Part shown: piece by piece, positions 16,495 to 25,262 of the stretch | Position numbering within the stretch: the first letter of the stretch is position 1 | Layout of the letters: each line of letters starts with the position of its first letter | Assembly: GCA_045576635.1 (NCBI GenBank) | Contig: JAZNGT010000028.1 | Coordinates: 28,616 to 92,615, forward strand | Origin: Congzhengia sp045576635 | Lineage (GTDB): Bacteria; Bacillota; Clostridia; UBA1381; UBA9506 | DNA: 64,000 nucleotides | Direction of reading: 5' to 3' | Notes under the pieces: model-generated | The model's database searches: none | Told to the model about the DNA's origin: nothing | The model's input: only the letters and a program-made list of their open reading frames with translations | Translations under genes and position numbers: made by a program

Positions 16495-17228
16495 ATGATG
16501 AAAAGTATAATTCCGACCGCAAAGATGTGATTGAAAAGATCAGAAATTCAGGCGTCTCGCTTGCAGTCAATATCGGTTCTTGTATGGAATCTTCAAAGGC
16601 AAGCGTTTTGCTTTCTGAAACGTATGATTTTATTTATGCAGCAGTCGGCGTACATCCGAGTGAAGTCGGCAATATGAATGATGGGGATTTAGAAACGCTA
16701 AAACAACTTGCTCAGCACGAAAAGGTTGTTGCAATCGGAGAAATCGGGCTTGACTATCATTACGATGAGCCGGAGCGCGATGTGCAAAAGAAGTGGTTTT
16801 TAAAGCAACTTCATCTAGCAAAGGAACTTAATATGCCGTATATTGTACATGACCGCGATGCACATCAGGATACGATGGATTTAATTCGCGAGGTGGGTTA
16901 TTATAACGGCGTTATGCACTGCTTTTCGGGTAGTGTCGAAATGGCAAAGATTATGCTTGATTTGGGTTTTTATATTTCGATAGCAGGGCAGGTAACCTTT
17001 AAAAACGCACCGAAATTAAGAGAAGTTGCGTGCGCGGTGCCGCTTGACAGACTCTTAATTGAAACGGATAGCCCCTACCTTACGCCCGAACCGCACAGGG
17101 GAGAGCGTAACGATTCATCCAATATTCAGTTTACTTGCGCAAAGATTGCAGAACTTCGTGGGATTTCTCCGGAAGAACTTGCAAATATTACGCTTTTAAA
17201 CGGCAAAAAATTCTATGGAATCAGGTGA
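16467..17228 (+). CDS. tatD: TatD-family metal-dependent deoxyribonuclease
   Basis: TatD (253 residues) is a TIM-barrel metallohydrolase with 3'-5' nuclease activity on DNA or RNA. Metal ligands are in FDTHTHLDD at the N-terminus, AIGEIGLDYHYD, VHDRDAH, MHCFSGS and ETDSPYLTPEPHRG. CCGGAGGA is nine bases before ATG 16467. Placement after rnhA suggests a nucleic-acid processing group within the operon. Confidence 0.94.
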   Translation: MYFDTHTHLDDEKYNSDRKDVIEKIRNSGVSLAVNIGSCMESSKASVLLSETYDFIYAAVGVHPSEVGNMNDGDLETLKQLAQHEKVVAIGEIGLDYHYDEPERDVQKKWFLKQLHLAKELNMPYIVHDRDAHQDTMDLIREVGYYNGVMHCFSGSVEMAKIMLDLGFYISIAGQVTFKNAPKLREVACAVPLDRLLIETDSPYLTPEPHRGERNDSSNIQFTCAKIAELRGISPEELANITLLNGKKFYGIR

Positions 17229-17233
17229 TTCAC

Positions 17234-17830
17234 TTGACAATATGCTACGTATTGGAAAATTCTTTATATATTAACCTTACAAACGCTTGCACCAATCGCT
17301 GTACCTTTTGCGTGCGCGATAAAGACTGTGGTATTGGTGATGTAAATTTGTGGCTCGAAACAGAGCCGACTGAATCTGAGATTATAGAAGACGTCAAGAA
17401 ATTTAATCCCAAAAATTATAAAGAGGTTGTATTCTGTGGATATGGCGAACCCACAATGCGATTAGATACACTTTTAAATGTTGCAACATTTATTAAAACA
17501 TTCTACGAAAGCAAAATCAGAATCAACACAAACGGTCAGGCAAATTTATTTTATGGTGAAAATGTTGCGCCACGCCTTGCAGGTTTAATTGATGTGGTAT
17601 CGATTAGTTTAAACGCGAAAAATGCGAAAGAGTACGACGCACTTTGTAAAAGCATTTATGGCGAGGAGGCTTTTTACGCTTTAATTGACTTTGCAAAACA
17701 GTGTAAACCCTATGTTGAAAAAGTCGTGATGAGCGTTGTAGATGTACTTCCCGAAGAAGATATTCTATTGTGCAGAAAAATTGCAGAGGATGCAGGTGCG
17801 CAGCTTAGAGTAAGAGAATTGATTGAATAG
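17234..17830 (+). CDS. TatD-associated radical SAM protein
   Basis: This 198-residue protein has the radical SAM cluster motif C-x3-C-x2-C (NACTNRCTFCVR) and the strands VVFCGYGEPTMRL (SAM-binding GE region) and INTNGQAN. It fits the known family of short radical SAM proteins encoded next to tatD; their reaction is unknown. TTG 17234 gives the family-like N-terminus MTICYVLENSLYINLTN and follows AGGTGA by about five bases; GTG 17225, overlapping the tatD stop, is an alternative. It ends the long operon at a hairpin terminator. Confidence 0.88.
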   Translation: MTICYVLENSLYINLTNACTNRCTFCVRDKDCGIGDVNLWLETEPTESEIIEDVKKFNPKNYKEVVFCGYGEPTMRLDTLLNVATFIKTFYESKIRINTNGQANLFYGENVAPRLAGLIDVVSISLNAKNAKEYDALCKSIYGEEAFYALIDFAKQCKPYVEKVVMSVVDVLPEEDILLCRKIAEDAGAQLRVRELIE

Positions 17831-17837
17831 TAAAACT

Positions 17838-17867
17838 GCACCCCGAAAAAACGGGTGCGTTTTGTTT
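17838..17867 (+). terminator. Terminator after the radical SAM gene
   Basis: GCACCC (17838-17843) pairs with GGGTGC (17853-17858), followed by GTTTTGTTT. It closes the long nusA operon. No promoter is visible between it and trpS, so some read-through is likely. Confidence 0.7.
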
Positions 17868-17890
17868 ATAGACAGAAAGGAATGTAAAAA

Positions 17891-18889
17891 ATGGAAAATG
17901 CAAAAAAGAGAATTTTTTCCGGTGTTCAGCCCTCGGGCGATTTAACGCTCGGAAATTACATAGGAGCAATCAAAAACTGGGAAAAGTTGCAGGATGATTA
18001 TGAGTGTTTATACTGCATTGTGGATTTACATTCCATTACCGTTCGGCAGACACCTGCTGATTTAAGACGCAGAACCTTAGAAGTTTTGATGCAGTATTTA
18101 GCAGCAGGAATTGACCCCGAAAAATCCGTTGTGTTTATCCAGTCCCATGTAAGCGCACATACAGAACTTTCCTGGGTGTTAGGTTGTAATGCGCAGATGG
18201 GTGAACTTTCCCGTATGACACAGTTTAAGGAAAAGTCAAAAGCGCATGCCGATAACATAAACGCAGGTTTGTTTACATATCCCGTACTAATGGCAGCAGA
18301 TATTTTACTGTATCAGGCAGACTTGGTTCCGGTAGGACACGACCAACTTCAACATATCGAAATTGCAAGGGACATTGCAAACCGTTTTAATCACTATTAC
18401 AGTGACACGTTTACCGTGCCGGAAGCATACATTCCCAAAGTTGGACAGCGGATTATGAGTTTGCAGGCACCCGAAAACAAAATGTCAAAATCCGACCCCA
18501 ATCCGAACGGCTGTATTTTCCTTTTGGATGATAAAGATACCATTATTCGTAAATTTAAACGTGCCGTTACCGATTCGGGAAGTGAAGTTACAGCATCCCC
18601 CGATAAGCCGGGCGTTACCAATCTTTTATCGATTTATTCTGCTGTAACGGAAAAATCAATAAAAGAGGCAGAACAGGAGTTTTGCGGCAAAGGTTACGGC
18701 GATTTTAAACTCGCAGTCGGCGAAGCAGTTGCTGATGCACTTTCTCCCGTACAGGCGGAATTTAAGCGCCTTTCGGGCGATAAAGCGTATGTAGAGTCTG
18801 TCTACAAAAAAGGCGCTGAGCAGGCAGAATATCTTGCAAACAAAACACTTCGCAAGGTATACAAAAAAGTAGGTTTTATTGCAAAATAA
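17891..18889 (+). CDS. trpS: Tryptophanyl-tRNA synthetase
   Basis: TrpS (332 residues) charges tRNA-Trp. The class I signature appears as GVQPSGDLTLGNYIG at residues 11-25 and KMSKSDPN near residue 197. Length and motifs are those of the bacterial enzyme. AGAAAGGA precedes ATG 17891. There is no T-box leader in the 60-base gap, unusual for a Firmicute trpS. Confidence 0.97.
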   Translation: MENAKKRIFSGVQPSGDLTLGNYIGAIKNWEKLQDDYECLYCIVDLHSITVRQTPADLRRRTLEVLMQYLAAGIDPEKSVVFIQSHVSAHTELSWVLGCNAQMGELSRMTQFKEKSKAHADNINAGLFTYPVLMAADILLYQADLVPVGHDQLQHIEIARDIANRFNHYYSDTFTVPEAYIPKVGQRIMSLQAPENKMSKSDPNPNGCIFLLDDKDTIIRKFKRAVTDSGSEVTASPDKPGVTNLLSIYSAVTEKSIKEAEQEFCGKGYGDFKLAVGEAVADALSPVQAEFKRLSGDKAYVESVYKKGAEQAEYLANKTLRKVYKKVGFIAK

Positions 18890-18899
18890 TGAGGTAACT

Positions 18900-19142
18900 A
18901 TGAGAATTGATAAATTTTTGAAAGTTTCAAGAATTATAAAAAGACGTACGCTTGCAAACGAAGCGTGCGATAGCGGCAGAGTGTCAATAAACGGAAAACC
19001 GGTTAAGGCATCTTACGACGTAAAAGAAGGCGATATTTTAGAACTTCGGTTCGGCGAAAAGGTAACAAAATTTGAAGTTTTAAAAGTTTCGGAGCACACG
19101 ACCAAAGATGGTGCGGCAGAACTTTATCGCGTTTTGAACTAG
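18900..19142 (+). CDS. rqcP: RqcP/YabO-like S4-domain protein
   Basis: The 80-residue protein is essentially one S4 domain (MRIDKFLKVSRIIKRRTLANEACDSGRVSINGKPVK). In Bacillus RqcP works with RqcH to add alanine tails to stalled nascent chains on 50S subunits. ATG 18900 follows GAGGTAAC and lies 10 bases after trpS; the match to the family starts at this Met. With YlmH (3288), the window holds two S4 proteins linked to ribosome quality control. Confidence 0.88.
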   Translation: MRIDKFLKVSRIIKRRTLANEACDSGRVSINGKPVKASYDVKEGDILELRFGEKVTKFEVLKVSEHTTKDGAAELYRVLN

Positions 19143-19158
19143 AAAGGAACGAACTAGT

Positions 19159-20115
19159 ATGTGGACCATTATTTTCTTTATTGCGATTATATATCTTTTG
19201 GTGCAGGCATTTAACTTTAATCTTTTTGTAGGTATCGGTGCTGTGCTTGCGGTTTTGGCGTACGGTTATTTTAAGTGGTACACGGAGTTTTGCATAAAAC
19301 GCGCAAAGGCAGTGTACGGAAAAGATCCCGAAAAAGCACTCCGATGGTTTCATCGCGGAGACAAACACGGCATGAACATCGGTCAAAAGGAAATCTATGC
19401 ATTTTACCTTTTAAGAGAAGGACATGTAGAAAAAGCGGAACAAATTTATAAACAAATTCTGGCGGAGCGTTTAAGACCGGAACTTAATCTTAAAGTACGT
19501 TCAGAGTATGCAGTGCTTTTGATGAAAACGGGAAGAATCGACGAAGCGATTGAAGAACTTGAAGAAGTTACCTTAAACTACGTAAATACAACAACTTATG
19601 GAACTTTGGGGTATCTCTACCTTTTAAAAAATAACAGAAGAAAAGCAGAAAGTTTTAACAAAGAAGCATACGAATACAATAAAGACAACGCAATCATCTT
19701 AGATAATATGGTACAGCTTTATATCAAGCAGGAAAACTATAACGAAGCGAAAAAATATGCAGATGAACTGCTCGTGAAAAAACCGTACTTTATTGAGGCG
19801 TACTATGACGCTGCGTATGTTTATATGAAACTCGGAGATTTTGAAAAAGCGCTCGAAATTGCAGAGCAAGGAAAGATGTGCAGAATCTCTTTTATGTCTA
19901 CCATAACAGAAGAAGAGTATGCGTTATTTTTACAGAATGTAAGCGAACAAAACGCGTCTGTTCCACATAAACTCAACACATTTACTAATTTATACGAAAC
20001 AAAAGAAGAAACAGAAAAACCCCTTTATTACGCAGATGATGAGGAAGAAGAACCTGTTATTTCGTATGAAACACTTCCGGACTATGAAGAGGATGAAAAT
20101 GATCCCTTTATTTAA
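19159..20115 (+). CDS. Membrane-anchored TPR-repeat protein
   Basis: This 318-residue protein has two close N-terminal hydrophobic helices (about 1-20 and 22-38), then several tetratricopeptide-like repeats (about 55-250), for example NLKVRSEYAVLLMKTGRIDEA and EAYYDAAYVYMKLGDFEKALE, and an acidic C-terminal tail with a DDEEEE run. It probably acts as a membrane scaffold for protein-protein contacts on the cytoplasmic side. The partner is unknown. AGAAAGGA precedes ATG 19159; mutS2 follows 14 bases later. Confidence 0.82.
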   Translation: MWTIIFFIAIIYLLVQAFNFNLFVGIGAVLAVLAYGYFKWYTEFCIKRAKAVYGKDPEKALRWFHRGDKHGMNIGQKEIYAFYLLREGHVEKAEQIYKQILAERLRPELNLKVRSEYAVLLMKTGRIDEAIEELEEVTLNYVNTTTYGTLGYLYLLKNNRRKAESFNKEAYEYNKDNAIILDNMVQLYIKQENYNEAKKYADELLVKKPYFIEAYYDAAYVYMKLGDFEKALEIAEQGKMCRISFMSTITEEEYALFLQNVSEQNASVPHKLNTFTNLYETKEETEKPLYYADDEEEEPVISYETLPDYEEDENDPFI

Positions 20116-20129
20116 AAGAGGGTAACACT

Positions 20130-22508
20130 ATGAACCAAAAAACCTTTCAAACACTGGAATTTCATAAAATTTTAAATACACTTTCCGGTTTTACTGAAAA
20201 CGAATCGGTAAAACAGCGGATTTTAAATCTTGCACCTGAAACGGATATCCAAGTTGTTCGCGCGCTTCAACGCGAAACAACCGAGGCAACCGGCATTCTT
20301 TTGCGGCGCGGAAATGCGCCCGGATTTACTGTTACAGATGTAAGTGGTGCCGTTATGCGTACAGAGCGTGGTGGCGTGATGGCGATGCATGAACTTATGT
20401 CGCTTTCAAAAGCGCTTTTTACTGCGCGCAGATTAAAAGCCTATATCAAGGACGACAAGTTAAGCGAAGAAACAGGCGTTTTTGCGCTTTCTGACAGTAT
20501 TTTAAATTTAAAACAAGTTGAAGATGAAATTAACGAAAAAATCATAAGCGAGGACGAAATGGCAGATAATGCAAGTCCTGCGCTTTTTGCAATCCGTAAA
20601 AATATAAAAGTGCGCACCGCAAACATTCGTGATGCGTTAAATACAATGATATCCTCTGCAAAATATCAAAAACTTTTGCAGGAGCCGATTGTTACAATGC
20701 GCGGTGAGCGGTATGTCATTCCTGTAAAGGCGGAGCACAAAAATGAAATCAAGGGTATTGTGCATGACGTTTCGGCATCGGGCTCGACAGTCTTTATTGA
20801 ACCTGCAAGCGTTGTGGAAATGACCAACGAAATTGCAGAACTAAAAGGAAAAGAAAAAGAAGAAATCGAACGTATTTTATACGAACTATCGGCATTTGTT
20901 TCAGAATTTAAAGACGGAATTTTATCAACGATCCAAACAGTTTTTAAACTTGACTTTATCTTTTGTAAGGCACGCCTTTCACTTTCACAAAAAGGTGTAG
21001 AGCCTGAACTTAACAACAGCGGTATTATACACATAAAAAGCGGCAGACATCCGCTTTTGGACCCGAATAAAGTAGTACCCATTGACATAACATTGGGAGA
21101 AACGTTTGACACATTAGTCATTACCGGTCCCAATACGGGCGGCAAAACGGTGTCGCTTAAAACGCTTGGTTTATTTACGCTTATGGCACAGTCCGGGCTC
21201 CATATCAGTGCATCGCAAGGCAGCAGTATGGCGGTGTTTGACAACGTATTTGCCGACATTGGCGACGAACAGAGCATTGAACAAAGTTTATCTACATTTA
21301 GTTCACATATTGTAAATCTTGTTCGCATTTTAAATGAAGTAACAGAAAATTCACTTGTGTTGGCAGACGAATTAGGTGCCGGTACTGACCCGCAGGAGGG
21401 CGCAGCACTTGCTATTTCCATGATTGAGCATTTTAGAAGCAGGGGTGCACGCGTTGCCGCTACAACGCATTATAGCGAACTCAAACTTTATGCACTTTCA
21501 AAAGAAGGGGTAGAAAACGCATCTTGTGAATTTGATGTTGCAACGCTTTCTCCCACATACCGCCTTTTGATTGGCGTTCCCGGAAAAAGTAATGCGTTTG
21601 CAATTTCAAAACGCTTGGGACTTAACGATTCTATTATCGAAGACGCAAAAAGAAGAATCAATCAAGAATCCATTCAGTTAGAAGACGTAATTGCAGGCCT
21701 GGAAACCAGTAAAAAGCGTGCAGAAGAAGAACAACGATATGCAGAAAATGCATCGCGTGATGCGCGTATTTTCAAAGAGAATATGCGTCGTGAACTTGAA
21801 AAGTTAGAAGAGAAAAAAGCAAAACTTATGCAAAGCGCACGTTCTGAAGCACTTGCGATTGTAGAAAGTGCAAAAAAGCAATCACAGGAAGTGTTAAAAG
21901 AACTCCGTGCAGTTAAAAATTCCGCGTCGTACCGTGAAATAGTGGCGCAAACGGAAAAAGCGCGTGACGCACTCCGAGAAGAATCAGATAAAATTACAAA
22001 GAATTTAGGCAGAGATAAGCCGAAAATAAAGACATTAAAATCCGTAAAACTAGGCGATACCGTACGCGTGATATCGTTAGATGCAGAAGCATCTGTACTT
22101 TCGCTCCCTGATAAAAAAGGTGCACTTTTCGTGCAGGCGGGTATCATGAAGATAAAAACAAATTTAAACGACCTAACCCATGCTGAAGCAAAAAAAGAAA
22201 AGAAGACGGAGAGTAAAACAATTGCCGCAACCTTTAAAGCATCAAAACAGGCAAGTGTGTCCATGGAAACCGATGTGCGCGGCATGACCTTGGATGAGGC
22301 AATTTTAGTGGTAGATAAGTTTATTGATGATGCATATCTATCATCACTTCATGAGGTTACCATCATTCATGGTAAGGGTACAGGCGTTCTTCGCGCAGGT
22401 ATTGGCGAATTTTTAAGAAAACATCCGTCAGTGGAAAGTTTTCGCGCGGGTAAATACGGCGAAGGAGAAGCCGGTGTAACTGTTGTTACACTAAAAGGCA
22501 GTAAGTAA
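20130..22508 (+). CDS. mutS2: MutS2 ATPase/endonuclease
   Basis: MutS2 (792 residues) lacks the mismatch-recognition domain of MutS. It has the clamp/core region, the ATPase with Walker A TGPNTGGKT at residues 332-340 and LADELGAGTDPQEGAALA (Walker B), a long coiled coil (about 500-620), a KOW-like part and a C-terminal Smr domain with DVRGMTLDEA and IIHGKGTGVLR. In Bacillus it suppresses recombination and splits collided ribosomes. The neighbouring RqcP gene fits the ribosome-rescue role. AGAGGG precedes ATG 20130. Confidence 0.96.
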   Translation: MNQKTFQTLEFHKILNTLSGFTENESVKQRILNLAPETDIQVVRALQRETTEATGILLRRGNAPGFTVTDVSGAVMRTERGGVMAMHELMSLSKALFTARRLKAYIKDDKLSEETGVFALSDSILNLKQVEDEINEKIISEDEMADNASPALFAIRKNIKVRTANIRDALNTMISSAKYQKLLQEPIVTMRGERYVIPVKAEHKNEIKGIVHDVSASGSTVFIEPASVVEMTNEIAELKGKEKEEIERILYELSAFVSEFKDGILSTIQTVFKLDFIFCKARLSLSQKGVEPELNNSGIIHIKSGRHPLLDPNKVVPIDITLGETFDTLVITGPNTGGKTVSLKTLGLFTLMAQSGLHISASQGSSMAVFDNVFADIGDEQSIEQSLSTFSSHIVNLVRILNEVTENSLVLADELGAGTDPQEGAALAISMIEHFRSRGARVAATTHYSELKLYALSKEGVENASCEFDVATLSPTYRLLIGVPGKSNAFAISKRLGLNDSIIEDAKRRINQESIQLEDVIAGLETSKKRAEEEQRYAENASRDARIFKENMRRELEKLEEKKAKLMQSARSEALAIVESAKKQSQEVLKELRAVKNSASYREIVAQTEKARDALREESDKITKNLGRDKPKIKTLKSVKLGDTVRVISLDAEASVLSLPDKKGALFVQAGIMKIKTNLNDLTHAEAKKEKKTESKTIAATFKASKQASVSMETDVRGMTLDEAILVVDKFIDDAYLSSLHEVTIIHGKGTGVLRAGIGEFLRKHPSVESFRAGKYGEGEAGVTVVTLKGSK

Positions 22509-22530
22509 ACATCCAAAGGAGGACAATCGT

Positions 22531-23373
22531 ATGACAAAACCGATTGCTGCAATTTTATATGATTTTGATAATACATTATCTACAAAAGATATGCAGGAGT
22601 ACGCGTTTATTCCCGGCATCGGTATGACGGCGGATACGTTTTGGGAAAAATGCGGAAAACTTACATCCGAAAACAATATGGACCAGATTCTTTCGTATAT
22701 GTATGTTATGCTTTCGGAGGCGCGTGGCAAAAAACTTTTAACCCGCAGTGAATTTAAAAAACTGGGTGAAAGTGTAGAACTGCTTCCCGGTGTTTTAACA
22801 TGGTTTGACCGCATTAACAAATACGGCGAAAGTCTTGGCGTAACGGTTGAACACTATATTATATCCTCCGGATTAAAAGAAATCATTGAGGGAACTTCCA
22901 TTGCAAAATACTTTAAGGAGATTTATGCTGCGGAATTTTTATATGATGATAAAGGTGTTCCGGTTTGGCCTGCCATGGCAGTAAACTATACGAGTAAAAC
23001 GCAGTTTTTGTTCCGTATCAATAAGGGCGTTTTAGATGTAACAGATCATGCCGGCTTAAACGAATTTACGCCGGAAGAAAAACGCCGTATTCCGTTTCGA
23101 AATATGATTTATATCGGCGACGGATTTACAGACGTTCCGTGCATGAAACTTGTAAAGACAAACGGTGGACATTCTGTTGCGGTTTACAGCGACAAAAAAG
23201 AAACTGCATGCAATATCATGCAGCAGGGCAGAGTTGATTTTATTGCGCCGGCAGACTACCGCGAGGAGCAAAAATTAGAACAGACTGTTTTTGCAATTTT
23301 AGATCTCATTAAAGCAAAAGCAGTTACGGTGCAAATGAATGTAAACGATTTAGACGAAATGGCAAGAGAATAA
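22531..23373 (+). CDS. HAD-superfamily phosphatase
   Basis: The 280-residue protein shows HAD motif I (DFDNTLS, residues 12-18), motif II in IISSGLKEI and motif IV in IGDGFTDVPCM. It resembles phosphoserine phosphatase-like HAD proteins with a helical cap between motifs I and II, but it lacks a clear PSP signature and its substrate cannot be stated. GGAGGAC precedes ATG 22531. It is the last gene of the trpS-mutS2 group and meets the minus-strand regulator gene at a shared terminator. Confidence 0.85.
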   Translation: MTKPIAAILYDFDNTLSTKDMQEYAFIPGIGMTADTFWEKCGKLTSENNMDQILSYMYVMLSEARGKKLLTRSEFKKLGESVELLPGVLTWFDRINKYGESLGVTVEHYIISSGLKEIIEGTSIAKYFKEIYAAEFLYDDKGVPVWPAMAVNYTSKTQFLFRINKGVLDVTDHAGLNEFTPEEKRRIPFRNMIYIGDGFTDVPCMKLVKTNGGHSVAVYSDKKETACNIMQQGRVDFIAPADYREEQKLEQTVFAILDLIKAKAVTVQMNVNDLDEMARE

Positions 23374-23376
23374 ATA

Positions 23377-23414
23377 AAAGGGTTTCAAAAACGAATTCGT
23401 TTTTGAAACCCTTT
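23377..23414. terminator. Perfect bidirectional terminator
   Basis: A 38-base perfect palindrome (arms AAAGGGTTTCAAAAACG, centre AATT) lies between the convergent HAD gene and DtxR-type regulator, with an A-rich stretch on one side and T-runs on the other. Confidence 0.9.
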
Positions 23415-23421
23415 ATCTTTT

Positions 23422-23796
23422 TTAAAGAACATTATTTTTTTCAAGATATTCTTTGATTTTATCAAAACTTTCCGAACTGATATGATGTTCGATTTTGCAA
23501 CTGTCTTCGTATGCAATCTCTCTTTTAACGCCGAGTGCAATCAACGCTTTTGCAATCACGTGGTGGCGTTCGTACATATTTTGTGCGATTGAGAGTCCTT
23601 TTTCTGTTAAATCAATGTTTCCTTCTTTGTCAACAGTAATATAACCTTCCTCGCGAAACGATTTCATTGCAATCGAAACGCTGGGTTTTGAAAACGAAAG
23701 GTGATTTGCAATATCAACGCTGCGCACAAAACTGTTTTTCTGTTTTAAAATGAGAATTGCTTCGAGATAATTTTCGGCGGATTCTTTAATTTTCAT
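23422..23796 (-). CDS. DtxR/MntR-family metal-dependent repressor
   Basis: The 124-residue protein has a winged helix (FVRSVDIANHLSFSKPSVSIAMKSF) and a dimerisation/metal domain. Metal-site residues are DtxR-like: the motif C-K-I-E-H-H (C100, E103, H104) has Cys where Bacillus MntR has Glu, and Asn9 stands where MntR has Asp. Thus iron or another metal is as likely as manganese. It lacks the SH3 domain. ATG 23796 follows AGAAAGG; an in-frame upstream start would add non-conserved residues. No metal transporter is adjacent; the CDF exporter at 27377 is the nearest. Confidence 0.88.
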   Translation of the reverse strand: MKIKESAENYLEAILILKQKNSFVRSVDIANHLSFSKPSVSIAMKSFREEGYITVDKEGNIDLTEKGLSIAQNMYERHHVIAKALIALGVKREIAYEDSCKIEHHISSESFDKIKEYLEKNNVL

Positions 23797-23834
23797 AATT
23801 GTTGCCTTTCTTACACGCAATCATTTCATTATTC

Positions 23835-23863
23835 ATTTTATCATAAGGCGAAGTTTTTGTCAA
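23835..23863 (-). promoter_or_regulatory. Sigma-A promoter for the DtxR-type regulator
   Basis: Minus strand TTGACA (23863-23858), 17-base spacer, TAAAAT (23840-23835). It lies in the gap after dinB, so the regulator does not depend on the SOS promoter. Confidence 0.8.
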
Positions 23864-23883
23864 ATTTTAAGACAAGCACTTTT

Positions 23884-25131
23884 TTATCTTACAAACACTT
23901 CGGGATGAATGACATTTTTCTCTTTCGGATGAAAACCGGAAAGGTTAGTATCCAAAAGCATAATACCGCGTTGCACAGAAAAATGACCGTATTTATGACG
24001 GATGGCATCTATCACTTGTTCTCTTGCCTCTTCGTTTTGCACTTTTTGAATTTCGGGAAGAAACGCAAGTTGCGTGCATGAAAACGGCTCTAATTTAAGC
24101 GCGCGTACACCCATGCTGCGAATGGGTGTTTTGGAAAGATGATGGCTTTTAAATAAAGAAAAGGTCTTTTCGAATAATTCTTTTGCAGAGTTTGTGGGAA
24201 TATCTAACGGAATCTGCCTTTCATACTGAAAAAGCGTGTTATCCTTTATGGAAAGTTGTGCGGTTTGGCATTTAAACCCGTGCTCCCGGAGTCGTTCTGC
24301 TACGCTTTCGCAAAGAACATAAAGAGGGATTTTAACGTCGTCATCTGTTATAAGGTCGCGGGGAAACGTAAAACTGTTTCCGATAGATTTTATTTCTCTT
24401 TGCGACGTCGTTTCGCTAACGGGTGCATCTTCAAAACCGTTTGCGTAGTTATAAAGCATGCGCCCGTTTTTCCCGAATTTGTGCGAAAGCATAGTAGGAT
24501 TTGCCTGCGCCAAATCGCCTATGGTAGTAATGCCGATTTCTCTTAAACTTTTTTGTGTTGCGCGTCCGACAAAAAGGAGCGCACCAACAGGGAGCGGCCA
24601 GACAATGCGTTTGAATGAATCTTTCGCAATGACGGTTGTGGCATCCGGTTTTTTTAAATCGCTGCCGAGTTTTGCAAATACTTTATTAAAACTTACGCCT
24701 ACGGATACTGTAAGCCCAAGTTCTTCTTTTATACGTCTTCGGATTTCGTCAGCAATTTGTTTGCCGTTCCCGTGGAGCGCTTTACTGTGCGTAACATCAA
24801 GCCAACATTCATCAAGACCAAAACTTTCTACCTGCGCGGTATATTCTTCATAGATACTTCGTGCCATACGCGAATAGTTTAAATATCTGTCGTGGTGCGG
24901 CTTTACAAAAATAAGTTCCGGACATTTTTTTCTTGCCTGCCACAAGGGTTCGCCGGTTTTTACGCCAAATGCTTTTGCAATATCGTTTTTTGCAAGGATA
25001 ATGCCGTGACGCGCCTTTTCATTTCCGCCTACTGCCATAGGTTTTTCCGAAAGTGTAGTGTCGTAAAGACATTCTACCGATGCGTAAAAATTATTGAGGT
25101 CCACGTGTAAAATGGTTCTTTCTTCGTTCAT
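23884..25131 (-). CDS. dinB: DNA polymerase IV (Y-family)
   Basis: DinB (415 residues) carries out translesion DNA synthesis. Catalytic acids are in HVDLNNFYASVE and SFGLDECWLD; the latter is the variant common in Clostridia instead of SIDEA-Y-LD. A helix-hairpin-helix region (IGDLAQANPTMLSHKFG) and a little-finger domain follow. AAGGTG precedes ATG 25131. A LexA box lies between promoter and start, so the gene should be part of the SOS response. Confidence 0.95.
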   Translation of the reverse strand: MNEERTILHVDLNNFYASVECLYDTTLSEKPMAVGGNEKARHGIILAKNDIAKAFGVKTGEPLWQARKKCPELIFVKPHHDRYLNYSRMARSIYEEYTAQVESFGLDECWLDVTHSKALHGNGKQIADEIRRRIKEELGLTVSVGVSFNKVFAKLGSDLKKPDATTVIAKDSFKRIVWPLPVGALLFVGRATQKSLREIGITTIGDLAQANPTMLSHKFGKNGRMLYNYANGFEDAPVSETTSQREIKSIGNSFTFPRDLITDDDVKIPLYVLCESVAERLREHGFKCQTAQLSIKDNTLFQYERQIPLDIPTNSAKELFEKTFSLFKSHHLSKTPIRSMGVRALKLEPFSCTQLAFLPEIQKVQNEEAREQVIDAIRHKYGHFSVQRGIMLLDTNLSGFHPKEKNVIHPEVFVR

Positions 25132-25148
25132 TGTTTCACCTTAAAATA

Positions 25149-25161
25149 GAACAAATGTTCG
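25149..25161 (-). promoter_or_regulatory. lexA box: LexA (SOS) box upstream of dinB
   Basis: On the minus strand CGAACATTTGTTC fits the Gram-positive consensus CGAAC-N4-GTTC. It begins about 10 bases downstream of the dinB -10 box, ideal for blocking transcription start. Confidence 0.88.
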
Positions 25162-25171
25162 GTTTTTCTTT

Positions 25172-25201
25172 ATTATAGCACAGTAGACCCTAAAAAAGCA
25201 A
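25172..25201 (-). promoter_or_regulatory. Sigma-A promoter for dinB
   Basis: Minus strand TTGCTT (25201-25196), 18-base spacer, TATAAT (25177-25172), followed directly by the LexA box. Confidence 0.7.
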
Positions 25202-25219
25202 GTAAAAATTAAAATTGGC

Positions 25220-25250
25220 AAAAAAAACAAGCAGCCTTTCGCTGCCTGTT
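25220..25250 (-). terminator. Terminator after the AbrB-like gene
   Basis: On the minus strand AACAGGCAGC pairs with GCTGCTTGTT (one G-T pair) around GAAAG, followed by seven T. Confidence 0.85.
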
Positions 25251-25262
25251 TATACGCTTCGT

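Noticed and set aside
20666..21421. 251-codon frame antisense to mutS2
   Set aside because: mutS2 has complete domains on the other strand; the antisense product is Ser-rich and low complexity with no recognisable motif.
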